A stretch of 44,194 nt of DNA, from positions 1 to 44,194 of the forward strand of contig JAHIND010000027.1 of NCBI GenBank assembly GCA_018896025.1. Direction: 5' to 3'. Position numbers and translations under genes: made by a program. Positions 24,082-33,150 of this stretch are shown one piece after another. The first letter of the stretch is position 1. Each line of letters starts with the position of its first letter. The notes under the pieces were generated by a model. The model saw nothing but the letters and a program-made list of their open reading frames with translations, did no database searches and was not told the origin of the DNA. Origin of the DNA: Pseudomonadota bacterium. GTDB taxonomy: Bacteria > Desulfobacterota > Desulfarculia > Desulfarculales > Desulfarculaceae.

Positions 24082-24435
24082 CTAGGCGGCTTGCTTGGCC
24101 AGCTCCACCACCTTGGCGAAACCGGCGGGGTCGCTGATGGCCAGCTCGGAGAGAACCTTGCGGTCCAGAGCCACCTTGGACTTGTTCAGTCCGTCGATAA
24201 AGCGGGAATAGCTCAGGCCATGGTCGCGCACCGCGGCGTTGATGCGCACGATCCACAACTTGCGGAACTCACGCTTCTTGACCTTGCGGTCGCGGTAGGC
24301 GAAAACCAGGGCGCGCTGCACGCTGTCAACTGCGGTGCGGTACAGTTTGCGGCGGCCACCCACGTAGCCCTTGGCCATCTTGAGCACTTTGTTGCGCCGT
24401 TGCCGGGCTTTGAATCCACGTCTTACTCGAGGCAT
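24082..24435 (-). CDS. rplT: 50S ribosomal protein L20
   Basis: A 117-residue large-subunit assembly protein with the canonical basic start MPRVRRGFKARQRRNKVLK, then AKGYVGGRRKLYRTA and RKLWIVRINAAVRDHGLSYS. Length is exactly typical. It lies 24 bases after rpmI in the conserved infC-rpmI-rplT order. L20 represses this operon in several bacteria, but I did not identify an L20-binding pseudoknot here. Confidence 0.98.
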   Translation of the reverse strand: MPRVRRGFKARQRRNKVLKMAKGYVGGRRKLYRTAVDSVQRALVFAYRDRKVKKREFRKLWIVRINAAVRDHGLSYSRFIDGLNKSKVALDRKVLSELAISDPAGFAKVVELAKQAA

Positions 24436-24459
24436 TTTATATAAGTCTCCCGCGCCGGC

Positions 24460-24657
24460 CTAAAGATTGGGCAGCAGGCGCTTGATTCCCCGTTCGTTGG
24501 TTTTGTCCACCAAGGCGCTCTTGCGCAGGCCGCGCTTGCGCTTGGTGGTCTTGCTGGTCAATATGTGGCTTGCGTAAGCCTTGTTGCGCTTGATGCGCCC
24601 GCTGCCGGTGACCTTAAATCGTTTGGCCGCCGCGCGGTTGGTCTTGATCTTGGGCAT
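24460..24657 (-). CDS. rpmI: 50S ribosomal protein L35
   Basis: A 65-residue basic protein starting MPKIKTNRAAAKRFKVTGSG with HILTSKTTKRKRGLRKS in the middle, the standard L35 sequence pattern and length. It lies between infC (31 bases upstream) and rplT (24 bases downstream). Confidence 0.98.
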   Translation of the reverse strand: MPKIKTNRAAAKRFKVTGSGRIKRNKAYASHILTSKTTKRKRGLRKSALVDKTNERGIKRLLPNL

Positions 24658-24688
24658 GATTTGCTCCGTACCCTAGAGCCCTGGAGGC

Positions 24689-25210
24689 TTAGTTGCCCGC
24701 CTTGGGCGTAATAAATACATGCATGAACCGGCCTTCCATGCGGGCGTCACCGTCCGCCTGGCCCACGTCGGCCAAGTCTTCGACCACCCGGCGCAACAAG
24801 ACTCGTCCCAGGTCGGGATAGGCTATCTCCCTTCCCCGGAACTGCACCGTTATCTTGACCCGGTTGCGCTCCTCCAGAAAACGCCTGGCGTTGCGCATCT
24901 TGAAGCCGAAGTCGTGGTCCTCGATCTTGGGGCGCAGCTTTACTTCTTTCACCTGGGTCAGGCTCTGGCGCTTCTTGCCCTCTTGGGCTTTCTTGGCCAG
25001 TTGGTATTTGTATTTGCCGTAGTCCATGATCCGGCAAACCGGTGGTTCGGCGTTGGGCGCCACCTCCACCAAATCCAGTCCTGCCTCGACGGCTAAGCTG
25101 AGAGCCTGTTCCACCGAAACCACTCCCACCTGCTCACCTTCAGCGTCTACCAATCGCACCAGGGGGGAGCGAATCTGCGAGTTTACCCGCACGCGATCTT
25201 GCTTGGCTAT
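24689..25210 (-). CDS. infC: Translation initiation factor IF-3, apparent ATA start
   Basis: A 173-residue IF-3: N-terminal domain RVNSQIRSPLVRLVDAEGEQ, linker VCRIMDYGKYKYQLAKKAQE, C-terminal domain EVKLRPKIEDHDFGFKMRNA, and ending EGRFMHVFITPK. The homologous N terminus AKQDRVRVNSQIR extends upstream of the first conventional start (GTG at 25192). The codon before Ala is ATA at 25210-25208, preceded by AGGAGGA with 7 bases between, an ideal ribosome site; no ATG, GTG or TTG is available there. Rare start codons (usually ATT) are the known basis of IF-3 autoregulation, since IF-3 rejects them. It lies 41 bases after thrS. Confidence 0.93.
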   Translation of the reverse strand: MAKQDRVRVNSQIRSPLVRLVDAEGEQVGVVSVEQALSLAVEAGLDLVEVAPNAEPPVCRIMDYGKYKYQLAKKAQEGKKRQSLTQVKEVKLRPKIEDHDFGFKMRNARRFLEERNRVKITVQFRGREIAYPDLGRVLLRRVVEDLADVGQADGDARMEGRFMHVFITPKAGN

Positions 25211-25251
25211 GGCCGTGTCCTCCTCTTCAACCGTTTACCAGAGGCCGAGCG

Positions 25252-27174
<1,923 letters not shown>

Positions 27175-27225
27175 CTCAGGAGCCAAAACAAACAAATCCC
27201 CCTTCCCCTGACGCAAGCGCCCCCG

Positions 27226-27241
27226 GCCGGCGATTGCCGGC
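27226..27241 (-). other. Hairpin between tRNA-Val and thrS
   Basis: GCCGGC and GCCGGC form a 6-bp stem around a 4-base loop in the 97-base spacer after the tRNA CCA end. No T run follows, so it is more likely a processing or leader structure than a terminator. No T-box signature is visible. Confidence 0.3.
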
Positions 27242-27271
27242 TCGGCGGGAACCCGTCATCCAGGGCGGGTC

Positions 27272-27346
27272 TGGTAGGCACGCCGGGATTTGAACCCGGG
27301 ACCTCCACCGTGTCAGGGTGGCGCTCTCCCCCTGAGCTACGTGCCT
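27272..27346 (-). tRNA. tRNA-Val(GAC)
   Basis: A complete 75-base cloverleaf: acceptor AGGCACG/CGTGCCT, D arm GCTC..GAGC, anticodon stem CCACC/GGTGG around CTGACAC (anticodon GAC), T arm CCGGG-TTCAAAT-CCCGG, discriminator A and an encoded CCA. No strong terminator separates it from thrS, so the tRNA and the thrS operon may share a transcript. Confidence 0.96.
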
Positions 27347-27360
27347 GAAATTGAAACCTT

Positions 27361-27389
27361 CTTCTACCAGCCGCGCCTTGCACTGTCAA
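27361..27389 (-). promoter_or_regulatory. Strong promoter for tRNA-Val (and probably the thrS operon)
   Basis: The minus strand has perfect TTGACA (27384-27389), 17 bases, then TAGAAG (27361-27366). The predicted start is about 8 bases upstream of the mature tRNA 5' end at 27346. Confidence 0.65.
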
Positions 27390-27396
27390 GCGAGGA

Positions 27397-28671
27397 TCAT
27401 TGCCCAGGGGGCGTTGTTTGGGGCGATCCCCCCCACGACGGGGCCGCTTGGGGGGCCGCGCTTTGGCCCGTGGCGGCCGCCGGAGCGGGCGCGGCCGCTC
27501 CGGGGCGGCTCGGCGGGGCCGAGCCGGGCTGGCGGGGAATGATCACCACTTGCAGGCCCTTGGCGTCGCTTTCCACCACGTTGACCAGGAAATCACCGTA
27601 ATCCTGAACCATTAGTTGGTCGGCCAACTGGGCGGGAGAACCTTTGAGCGTAAGCTTGAACTCGGCCTGACCCGCCCCGGCGCTGACCCGTTGCACCTTG
27701 TCCACCAAATCCTTCAAGGAGCCCAACACCGTTTCCAGGCGCATGAGCTGGCTGAGCGAACGCACCCCGCTGACCTTGAGGCTCAGATCCTTGGTGGTGG
27801 GTCCGACCTCGGCCATGCGGGCGGCCAGATTGGCCATGAGTCTGCGCACCGAGCTTTCCACTATGTCCACCACCTCGCCCGCGTCCTCGGGGGTGGGGGT
27901 GGTGTGAAACACCGGCGAGTCGGTCTCCTCCATGGACACCACCTGGCCCTCGTTGGTCTCCAGGGCCAATAGCTGCACCAGGGGCGGGGGCAGCACGTGC
28001 TGGGGGGTGACCAGGGGATAGGTGCGCACCGTGCCGATGATCACCACCTGGGCCCCCACCTGCCGGGCGAACTCCAGGGCCTGGGACTCGCTGAGCACCG
28101 GGTGCTGCATGTCCGGGGTCAACAGGGGCTTGACCACGGTGGGGTTGATTATGCGCAGGCCCATCTTCTTGATGACCTTGGCCACCGGGGCGGGGGCGTC
28201 GGGCGCGCCGGGCAGGCCGGACCACCAGTACACCGGCGGGCGTCCCGGCGCGGTCTCCTCGCTGACCATCACCATGATGGTGCCCAGGTGGGATGTGGGC
28301 AGCTTCAGCGCCGCCTGAATCAGGCTTTTGGTCAGGGATCGGTCGTCGATGCTCACCGAGACCAGGGCCAGGAACTCCTGGCCCGAGGGGGCCGAGGCTA
28401 CCAGGCTGTAGTTGGTGATGAAGCGCTTGGCGTCCTTAAGCACCTGCTGGTCCAGGGTGGCCAGGTTGCTGCGCAGGGTGACCGGGTCCAGGGTGGCGGC
28501 CGCGGCCTGGGCCACCGCCCTGACCAAGGCGTCGGCCACGGCCTTGTCCTTGGCCTGGGCCTCGTTGCCGTCCAGGGGGGCCCGGCCCAGCACCAGGAAA
28601 GTCTCCGCCCCGGCGGGCAGGGCGGCGCACAGCAACAACGCGACCATCAGGAGTCTGACTACAAATTTCAT
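27397..28671 (-). CDS. Exported protein with FlgT_N/LPP20-like N-terminal domain
   Basis: About 424 residues. The signal peptide MKFVVRLLMVALLLCAALPA is cleaved near AGA-ET. Residues about 25-120 (VLGRAPLDGNEAQAKDKAVA, DALVRAVAQAAAATLDP, FITNYSLVASAPSGQEFLAL, VSVSIDD) match the pattern of FlgT N-terminal/LPP20-like domains, with small secretin-like alpha/beta units following (GAQVVIIGTVRTY, EVVDIVESSVRRLMANLAAR). The last 50 residues are a Pro/Ala/Gln-rich tail. No flagellar genes are in view, so a flagellar role is not supported; I infer a periplasmic protein of unknown function. The second of two adjacent ATGs (28671) is better spaced from GAGGA. It follows miaA closely (about 10 bases). 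Confidence 0.65.
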   Translation of the reverse strand: MKFVVRLLMVALLLCAALPAGAETFLVLGRAPLDGNEAQAKDKAVADALVRAVAQAAAATLDPVTLRSNLATLDQQVLKDAKRFITNYSLVASAPSGQEFLALVSVSIDDRSLTKSLIQAALKLPTSHLGTIMVMVSEETAPGRPPVYWWSGLPGAPDAPAPVAKVIKKMGLRIINPTVVKPLLTPDMQHPVLSESQALEFARQVGAQVVIIGTVRTYPLVTPQHVLPPPLVQLLALETNEGQVVSMEETDSPVFHTTPTPEDAGEVVDIVESSVRRLMANLAARMAEVGPTTKDLSLKVSGVRSLSQLMRLETVLGSLKDLVDKVQRVSAGAGQAEFKLTLKGSPAQLADQLMVQDYGDFLVNVVESDAKGLQVVIIPRQPGSAPPSRPGAAAPAPAAATGQSAAPQAAPSWGGSPQTTPPGQ

Positions 28672-28683
28672 CATTGTCCTCGT

Positions 28684-29598
28684 TCAAGACCAGAAGGCCG
28701 AAACCCGACGTCCGATGCCCACGGAGTCATCGGCATGATGCCACGCCAAGCCCCGCACCCCGCGAAACCAGGTTAGCTGGCGCTTGGCATAGGCCTTGGT
28801 TTTCTTAATCATATCAAACAGCGCGTCTTCGGACCGCATTTCTCCACGCAAAAAGGCCATTGCCTGGCGATAACCCAGGCTGGCCAGCCCCGGGGCCTCC
28901 GGGGGCGTCCCGGCGGCCAGGAGATTTTCCACCTCAGCCAGGAGCCCTTGGTCCCACATGGCCCGGGCCCGCTCTTCTATGCGCTGGTTCAGCTCCGCCC
29001 GGGGCCGCTCCAGGCCGATCATCAGATGAGGATAGCGCGCTTGGGCAAAACCGTGGGCCTGTTGGCGGCGGCTCATGGGGGCCCCGGTTTGCTGACACAC
29101 CTCCAAGGCCCTGAGCACCCGCTGACGGTCGTTGGGGTGCAGCTTGGCCGCGGTGTCCGGGTCCAACTCCATGAGGCGCTGGTGCATGGCCTGGGGGCCC
29201 TGATGCTTCCATTCTTCTTTCAGCCGTGCCCGCATGGCCTCATCCACCGGCGGGGTGGGGGCCAGGCCGAAGATAAGGGCCTTGATGTACAGGCCGGTGC
29301 CCCCCACCACCAGGGCCCGCTTGCCCCGTGCGCTGATGTCGTCGATGGCTTCGGCGGCCAAACGGGCGTAGCGGGCTGCGCTGAAGTTCTCGGCGGGGTC
29401 GGCCACGTCGATGAGGTGGTGGCGGGCCTGGGCCTGTTCGGCGGGGGTGGGCTTGGCCGAGCCGATGTCCAGGCCCCGGTAGATCTGCACGCTGTCCGCG
29501 CCCACGATTTCGGCGCTAAAGCGCCGGGCCAGCTCCAGGGACAGGCCGGTCTTGCCCACCGCGGTGGGCCCGGCCAACACCACCAGCGGCGCGGGCAT
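28684..29598 (-). CDS. miaA: tRNA dimethylallyltransferase
   Basis: A 304-residue enzyme adding the dimethylallyl group to A37 of tRNAs reading UNN codons. The P-loop GPTAVGKT (10-17) is followed by the substrate motif VGADSVQIYRGLDIGSAKP and HHLIDVADP, GGTGLYIKAL, and the C-terminal LGYRQAMAFL and KRQLTWFRG motifs. Length is standard. The ATG at 29598 directly follows the TAG of mutL with no gap, so translation is probably coupled; mutL-miaA adjacency is widely conserved. Confidence 0.96.
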   Translation of the reverse strand: MPAPLVVLAGPTAVGKTGLSLELARRFSAEIVGADSVQIYRGLDIGSAKPTPAEQAQARHHLIDVADPAENFSAARYARLAAEAIDDISARGKRALVVGGTGLYIKALIFGLAPTPPVDEAMRARLKEEWKHQGPQAMHQRLMELDPDTAAKLHPNDRQRVLRALEVCQQTGAPMSRRQQAHGFAQARYPHLMIGLERPRAELNQRIEERARAMWDQGLLAEVENLLAAGTPPEAPGLASLGYRQAMAFLRGEMRSEDALFDMIKKTKAYAKRQLTWFRGVRGLAWHHADDSVGIGRRVSAFWS

Positions 29599-31407
29599 CT
29601 AGGAGGGCTCCGAGCCGCGCTTGAAGGAGCGGTCCAACTCATGGCGCGAAAGCAAGAGCATCACCGGGCGGCCGTGGGGGCAGGTCAGGGGAGGGGGCAG
29701 GGCGCAGATGCGGTCCACCAGCTCCTCCAGCTCGGCGGGTTTGAGGCGCTGGCCCTGGCGCACCGAGCCGTGGCAGGCCAAGGAGCGCAGGGCGGTCTCC
29801 ACGAACTCGGGGGTCTCCACCGGTAGGCCCGAGGCGCTCATCTGGCTCAAGAGATCGCGCACCGCCGGGCGGGGGTCGCCGCCGGCCAGGTGGGGCGGCA
29901 CCGCCCGGATGGCCCAGGTGTTGCCGCCAAAGGGCTCCAGTTCCAGGCCCAGGCGGGCCCACTGGGCGGCCTGCTCCCCGGCCCAGGCCGCCTCGCCGGG
30001 GGTCAGCTCAAGGGTTTGGGGGGTCAGGAGCCCCTGGCGGGGCATCTCGCCCTGGGCCAGCCCGGCCTTGAGGCGCTCGTAGGTCAGGCGCTCGTGGGCC
30101 GCGTGCTGGTCCACCAGGATCAGCCCTTGGGGCGAGGAGCACAACACGTACAAGCCGTGCAACTGGCCGATTACGGTAAGCTCCTCGGCCTTGGAGTACA
30201 TGGGGCGCAGGCGGTTGGCGCTTCCCGCTGGCAACACCGCCTGTTCTAGTTGCCTCGCCTGGGGGCGGGGCTCGGCCACCCGACCGCCGGGGGAAGAGGC
30301 CGTGGAGCGGGGTGGCGTCCAAGGGCCGCGCTCGGGCTGGGGCTGGGGCCGCGCCGGAGGCGGGCCGCCCACCGCGAACTGGGGGGTGGGCCGGGCGGCG
30401 CGGCTGCGCCCCAGACCCCGGCGCAGGGCCCCGGCCAGGGCCTGGTGGACCTCCTGCTGCTGGGTGAAGCGCACCTCGGTTTTGGCCGGGTGCACGTTCA
30501 CGTCCACCAGCTCCGGGTCCAGGCTAAGGTGCAGCACCACCACCGGCCGCCGGTTGTCGGGCATCAGCCCCCGGTAGGCCTGGTAGATGGCGTGCAGCAA
30601 GACCTTGTCGCGCACGAAGCGTCCGTTGACAAAGGTGTATATCTGGTCCGCCGCCGAACGGCTCAGCGAAGGCAGCCCGGCCAGGCCCTCCAGGCGCAGA
30701 ACGCCTTCTTCCTCTTCCAGGCGCACCATGTTCTCGGCGGTGGAGCGGCCCAAAAGCGAGCCCGCCCGGGAGGCCAGGTCCTGGCCCGCGGGCAGGTCGT
30801 AGGTGACTTGGCTACCCACGGTGTAGCGGAAGGCCACCTGGGGCTGGGCCAGGGCCAGGCGCACCAGGGACCCGGCCAGATGGCCGCTTTCCGTGGCCTG
30901 GCTTTTTAGGAACTTGCGTCGGGCCGGGGTGTTGAAGAAAAGGTCGCGCACCTCCACCAGGGTGCCCACCGGGCAGCCCACCTCCTCCACGGCCACGACT
31001 CGGCCGCCCTCCACCCGCACCAGGCCACCCGCTTCGGCGTCCTGGGTGCGCGAGCGTAAGGTCATGCGGCTCACCGCCGCGATACTGGGCAGGGCCTCGC
31101 CCCGGAAGCCCAGGGAGGCGATGTGGGTGAGGTCTTCGGCGCGGGAAACCTTGCTGGTGGCGTGGCGCTCCAGAGATAAGAGCAGGTCGTCGGGCAGCAT
31201 GCCCAACCCGTCGTCCACCACCCGTATCAGGCGGCGGCCTCCGGTGGCCACCTCCACCCCGATGCGCCTGGCCCCGGCGTCCAGGGAGTTTTCCACCAAC
31301 TCCTTGAGCACGCTGGCCGGGCGCTCCACCACCTCGCCGGCGGCGATCTGGTTGGAGACCTCTTCGGACAGCAGGCGTATGGGCTTGGGGGTTGCGCTTG
31401 TTTCCAT
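29599..31407 (-). CDS. mutL: DNA mismatch repair protein MutL
   Basis: A 602-residue GHKL ATPase: E36, N40 and D43 in LKELVENSLDAGA, DDGLGM, and TSKVSRAEDLTHIASLGFRG. After a Pro/Arg-rich linker (about 335-400) the dimerisation domain carries the endonuclease metal motif DQHAAHERLTYE (433-444) and the partner motifs ACHGSVRQG and CPHGRP. The protein should therefore nick DNA itself, as in bacteria without MutH. ATG at 31407 fits the family start (RLLSEEVSNQIAAGEVVERP follows); GTG at 31449 would add 14 unconserved residues. mutS is not in the window. Confidence 0.96.
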   Translation of the reverse strand: METSATPKPIRLLSEEVSNQIAAGEVVERPASVLKELVENSLDAGARRIGVEVATGGRRLIRVVDDGLGMLPDDLLLSLERHATSKVSRAEDLTHIASLGFRGEALPSIAAVSRMTLRSRTQDAEAGGLVRVEGGRVVAVEEVGCPVGTLVEVRDLFFNTPARRKFLKSQATESGHLAGSLVRLALAQPQVAFRYTVGSQVTYDLPAGQDLASRAGSLLGRSTAENMVRLEEEEGVLRLEGLAGLPSLSRSAADQIYTFVNGRFVRDKVLLHAIYQAYRGLMPDNRRPVVVLHLSLDPELVDVNVHPAKTEVRFTQQQEVHQALAGALRRGLGRSRAARPTPQFAVGGPPPARPQPQPERGPWTPPRSTASSPGGRVAEPRPQARQLEQAVLPAGSANRLRPMYSKAEELTVIGQLHGLYVLCSSPQGLILVDQHAAHERLTYERLKAGLAQGEMPRQGLLTPQTLELTPGEAAWAGEQAAQWARLGLELEPFGGNTWAIRAVPPHLAGGDPRPAVRDLLSQMSASGLPVETPEFVETALRSLACHGSVRQGQRLKPAELEELVDRICALPPPLTCPHGRPVMLLLSRHELDRSFKRGSEPS

Positions 31408-31530
31408 GGCTAGAAGATATAGCACAGCCCCGCCCGGCCTGGCCAGCACGGGGCCTTGCCTGGGGGGCGGGACTGTTGTAAGCTGGCCGGGCCGGGGATG
31501 GGCCTAAAAGGGTTTATCTTCGGGCCGGGC

Positions 31531-31572
31531 CCCCGCCGGAAATAATGGTGTGCCTTCTTCCTTCCGGCGGGG
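31531..31572 (+). other. Hairpin upstream of the small conserved gene
   Basis: An 11-bp perfect inverted repeat, CCCCGCCGGAA (31531-31541) and TTCCGGCGGGG (31562-31572), has a 20-base loop. It ends 26 bases before the ATG at 31599, so it would lie in the 5' UTR. There is no T run. It may protect or regulate the message. Confidence 0.4.
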
Positions 31573-31598
31573 CGCCACGGCTAAAACTTGGAGCGACA

Positions 31599-31787
31599 AT
31601 GAGCCAAAAAAAAGAGCCGACCCTGGACCGCCTGAGCCCTCGCCAGGAAGCCTTGCTCAAGGCCTCCAAGGAGATCATCGTCAAGTTCATCGAAAGCGGG
31701 CGCATGTCCGTGTCCGCCTTTGAGGAAGCCTTCCCCCAGGTCTACAAAGCGCTGAGTAAGACCATGGCCGAGGACAATAAGAAGTAG
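31599..31787 (+). CDS. Small hypothetical protein of 62 residues
   Basis: A hydrophilic, helix-forming protein: MSQKKEPTLDRLSPRQEALL, then KASKEIIVKFIESGRMSVSA and FEEAFPQVYKALSKTMAE. ATG at 31599 has GGAG with about 5 bases spacing; an upstream ATG at 31545 is in frame but sits in the hairpin and lacks a ribosome site. The sequence looks like small proteins I associate with deltaproteobacteria, but I cannot name a family or function. No membrane segment and no Cys are present. It is divergent from mutL. Confidence 0.6.
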   Translation: MSQKKEPTLDRLSPRQEALLKASKEIIVKFIESGRMSVSAFEEAFPQVYKALSKTMAEDNKK

Positions 31788-31905
31788 TCCACGGCTTCTA
31801 ATTTTCATCTGGAAAAACTAGCTAATTAAAAAGGCGTTTGGTCTTGTGTGGCGAGGTTTGCACTTGACCCCGCACACCACGGCGGCCCCGCCGCAAAAGA
31901 ACTTT

Positions 31906-31941
31906 GTTGTCGCGAGTAGCGTAGCAACGAAGCGGTCTCTG
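31906..31941. repeat. REP-like unit, copy B
   Basis: Reverse complement of 20128-20163 with 5 mismatches in 36 bases. It includes GTAGCAACGAAGCGGTCTCT. It belongs to the non-coding stretch 31788-32294, where I see no gene. Confidence 0.5.
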
Positions 31942-32012
31942 TCGGAGGAAGATATTCGCTCCCGAACACCAACCCCTTGTCGGAGCACAACCACCCCGCC
32001 CCTTACCTCCAG

Positions 32013-32232
32013 CTAATAGCCGTCATTGCGAGGCCGGGCAGCGGCAAAGGCCCGGTGAGACCAGGCCGCCCGGTCTGCCCGGCCGTGGCAAACTTCCTTT
32101 TCCCTTGCCCTGCATTTGTATGGGAGACACGGCCAAACCGCCCGCCGCGCCACACCTCTCCCGCCTGGGGGAAAGCGAAGATCACCACGTCGCATCTTTT
32201 CCAAGATGCTCCTCGTGATGACGGCTATTGCT
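32013..32232 (-). repeat. About 220-bp MITE-like element, copy B
   Basis: Ends TAATAGCCGTCATTGCGAG (32014-32032) and CTCGTGATGACGGCTATTG (32212-32230) are inverted relative to each other. Read on the minus strand it matches copy A at 19846-20065, including the internal hairpin, here GCATCTT (32192-32198)/AAGATGC (32203-32209), and the following GCGACGTGGTGATCTTCG. The centre is more divergent, with a stretch of extra GC-rich palindromes. Confidence 0.65.
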
Positions 32233-32258
32233 GGATGGAGGCTAGGGAAACGGTGTTT

Positions 32259-32287
32259 GTTGGGCAGAGCGAAGCGAAAACCAACAA
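32259..32287. repeat. Short dispersed repeat, copy B
   Basis: Reverse complement of 20173-20201 with 4 mismatches in 29 bases. It lies 8 bases before the 3' end of truA, so it is next to, not inside, the coding sequence. Confidence 0.5.
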
Positions 32288-32294
32288 ACAACTC

Positions 32295-33146
32295 TCAGAC
32301 AGGTGGGCGGGTGTAAAAAACCTGGGCTAGGTATAGCCCATAAGGCGGCGCCTTGGGGCCTGGGCGCAGGCGCTTGCCCGCTTGGGCCATACGGGCCATC
32401 TCGCCGGGCGGCATCTGCCCCCGGCCCACCTGCACCAGAGAACCCACCAGGTTGCGCACGCAGTGGCGCAAGAATCCGCTGGCCGTGAGGCGCACTTCCA
32501 TGAGGCCTCCGGGCACTGGGGATATCTCGGCCCGGTGCAGCACCCGGATGGTGCTCTCGCCGGGGTCGCCGCCCGCGCTGGCAAAGGCGGCCATGTCCAT
32601 GGGGCCGACCATCCCCTTCAGGGCCCGGGCCATGGGCTCCAGGTCCAGGGCCCCGCGCAGGGGCCAGCACAGGCCGTCCAAAAACAGGCCGCCCTGGGCC
32701 TGGGGCCAGAGGTAATAATGGTAGGTCTTGCCCTGGGCGCTGTAACGGGCGTGGAAGTCCTCGGGCACCGGCCCCAGGGCCCGCAGCCACACCGCCGGGG
32801 GCAGCAGGGAGCTTAGGCCTCTGCGCATACGCCCCAGAGACAGAGTGCTGGTGGTGGTGAAGCTGGCCACCTGGCCCCAGGCGTGCACTCCGGTGTCGGT
32901 GCGGCCCGAGGCGAACACCCGGATGGGTTGGTCGCAGAGTTTGGCCAGCGCCTTTTCCAGGGCCCCCTGCACGGTGGGGCCTTTGGGCTGCAGCTGCCAG
33001 CCCAAAAAGCCGTCGCCGCGATAGGCCAGGGCCAGGGCCAGATGGCGGGTGGGGCCTTCGGGCTCCTGCTCCAGGAAGGGCACGTCCAAGGGCGGCAAGT
33101 CGCCGCACAGGCGCGGCCAGAGTCCTGAGGTTTCGGCGCTGCTCAC
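32295..33146 (-). CDS. truA: tRNA pseudouridine(38-40) synthase
   Basis: A 283-residue enzyme modifying uridines 38-40 in the tRNA anticodon arm. The catalytic Asp is D84 in FASGRTDTGVHAWG. Other landmarks are LALAYRGDGFLGWQ at the start of the fold, FHARYSAQGKTYHYYLW and SGFLRHCVRNLVGSLVQVG near the end. The N terminus has about 33 extra residues before the usual start; GTG at 33146 is the likely start in the 4-base gap after argC, but the ribosome site is poor and the real start may lie further in. argC-truA form one transcript. Confidence 0.93.
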   Translation of the reverse strand: MSSAETSGLWPRLCGDLPPLDVPFLEQEPEGPTRHLALALAYRGDGFLGWQLQPKGPTVQGALEKALAKLCDQPIRVFASGRTDTGVHAWGQVASFTTTSTLSLGRMRRGLSSLLPPAVWLRALGPVPEDFHARYSAQGKTYHYYLWPQAQGGLFLDGLCWPLRGALDLEPMARALKGMVGPMDMAAFASAGGDPGESTIRVLHRAEISPVPGGLMEVRLTASGFLRHCVRNLVGSLVQVGRGQMPPGEMARMAQAGKRLRPGPKAPPYGLYLAQVFYTRPPV

Positions 33147-33150
33147 CGTC

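Noticed and set aside
27175..27271. T-box riboswitch before thrS
   Set aside because: No TGGNACCGCG-type antiterminator motif or specifier loop is visible, and the spacer after tRNA-Val is too short.
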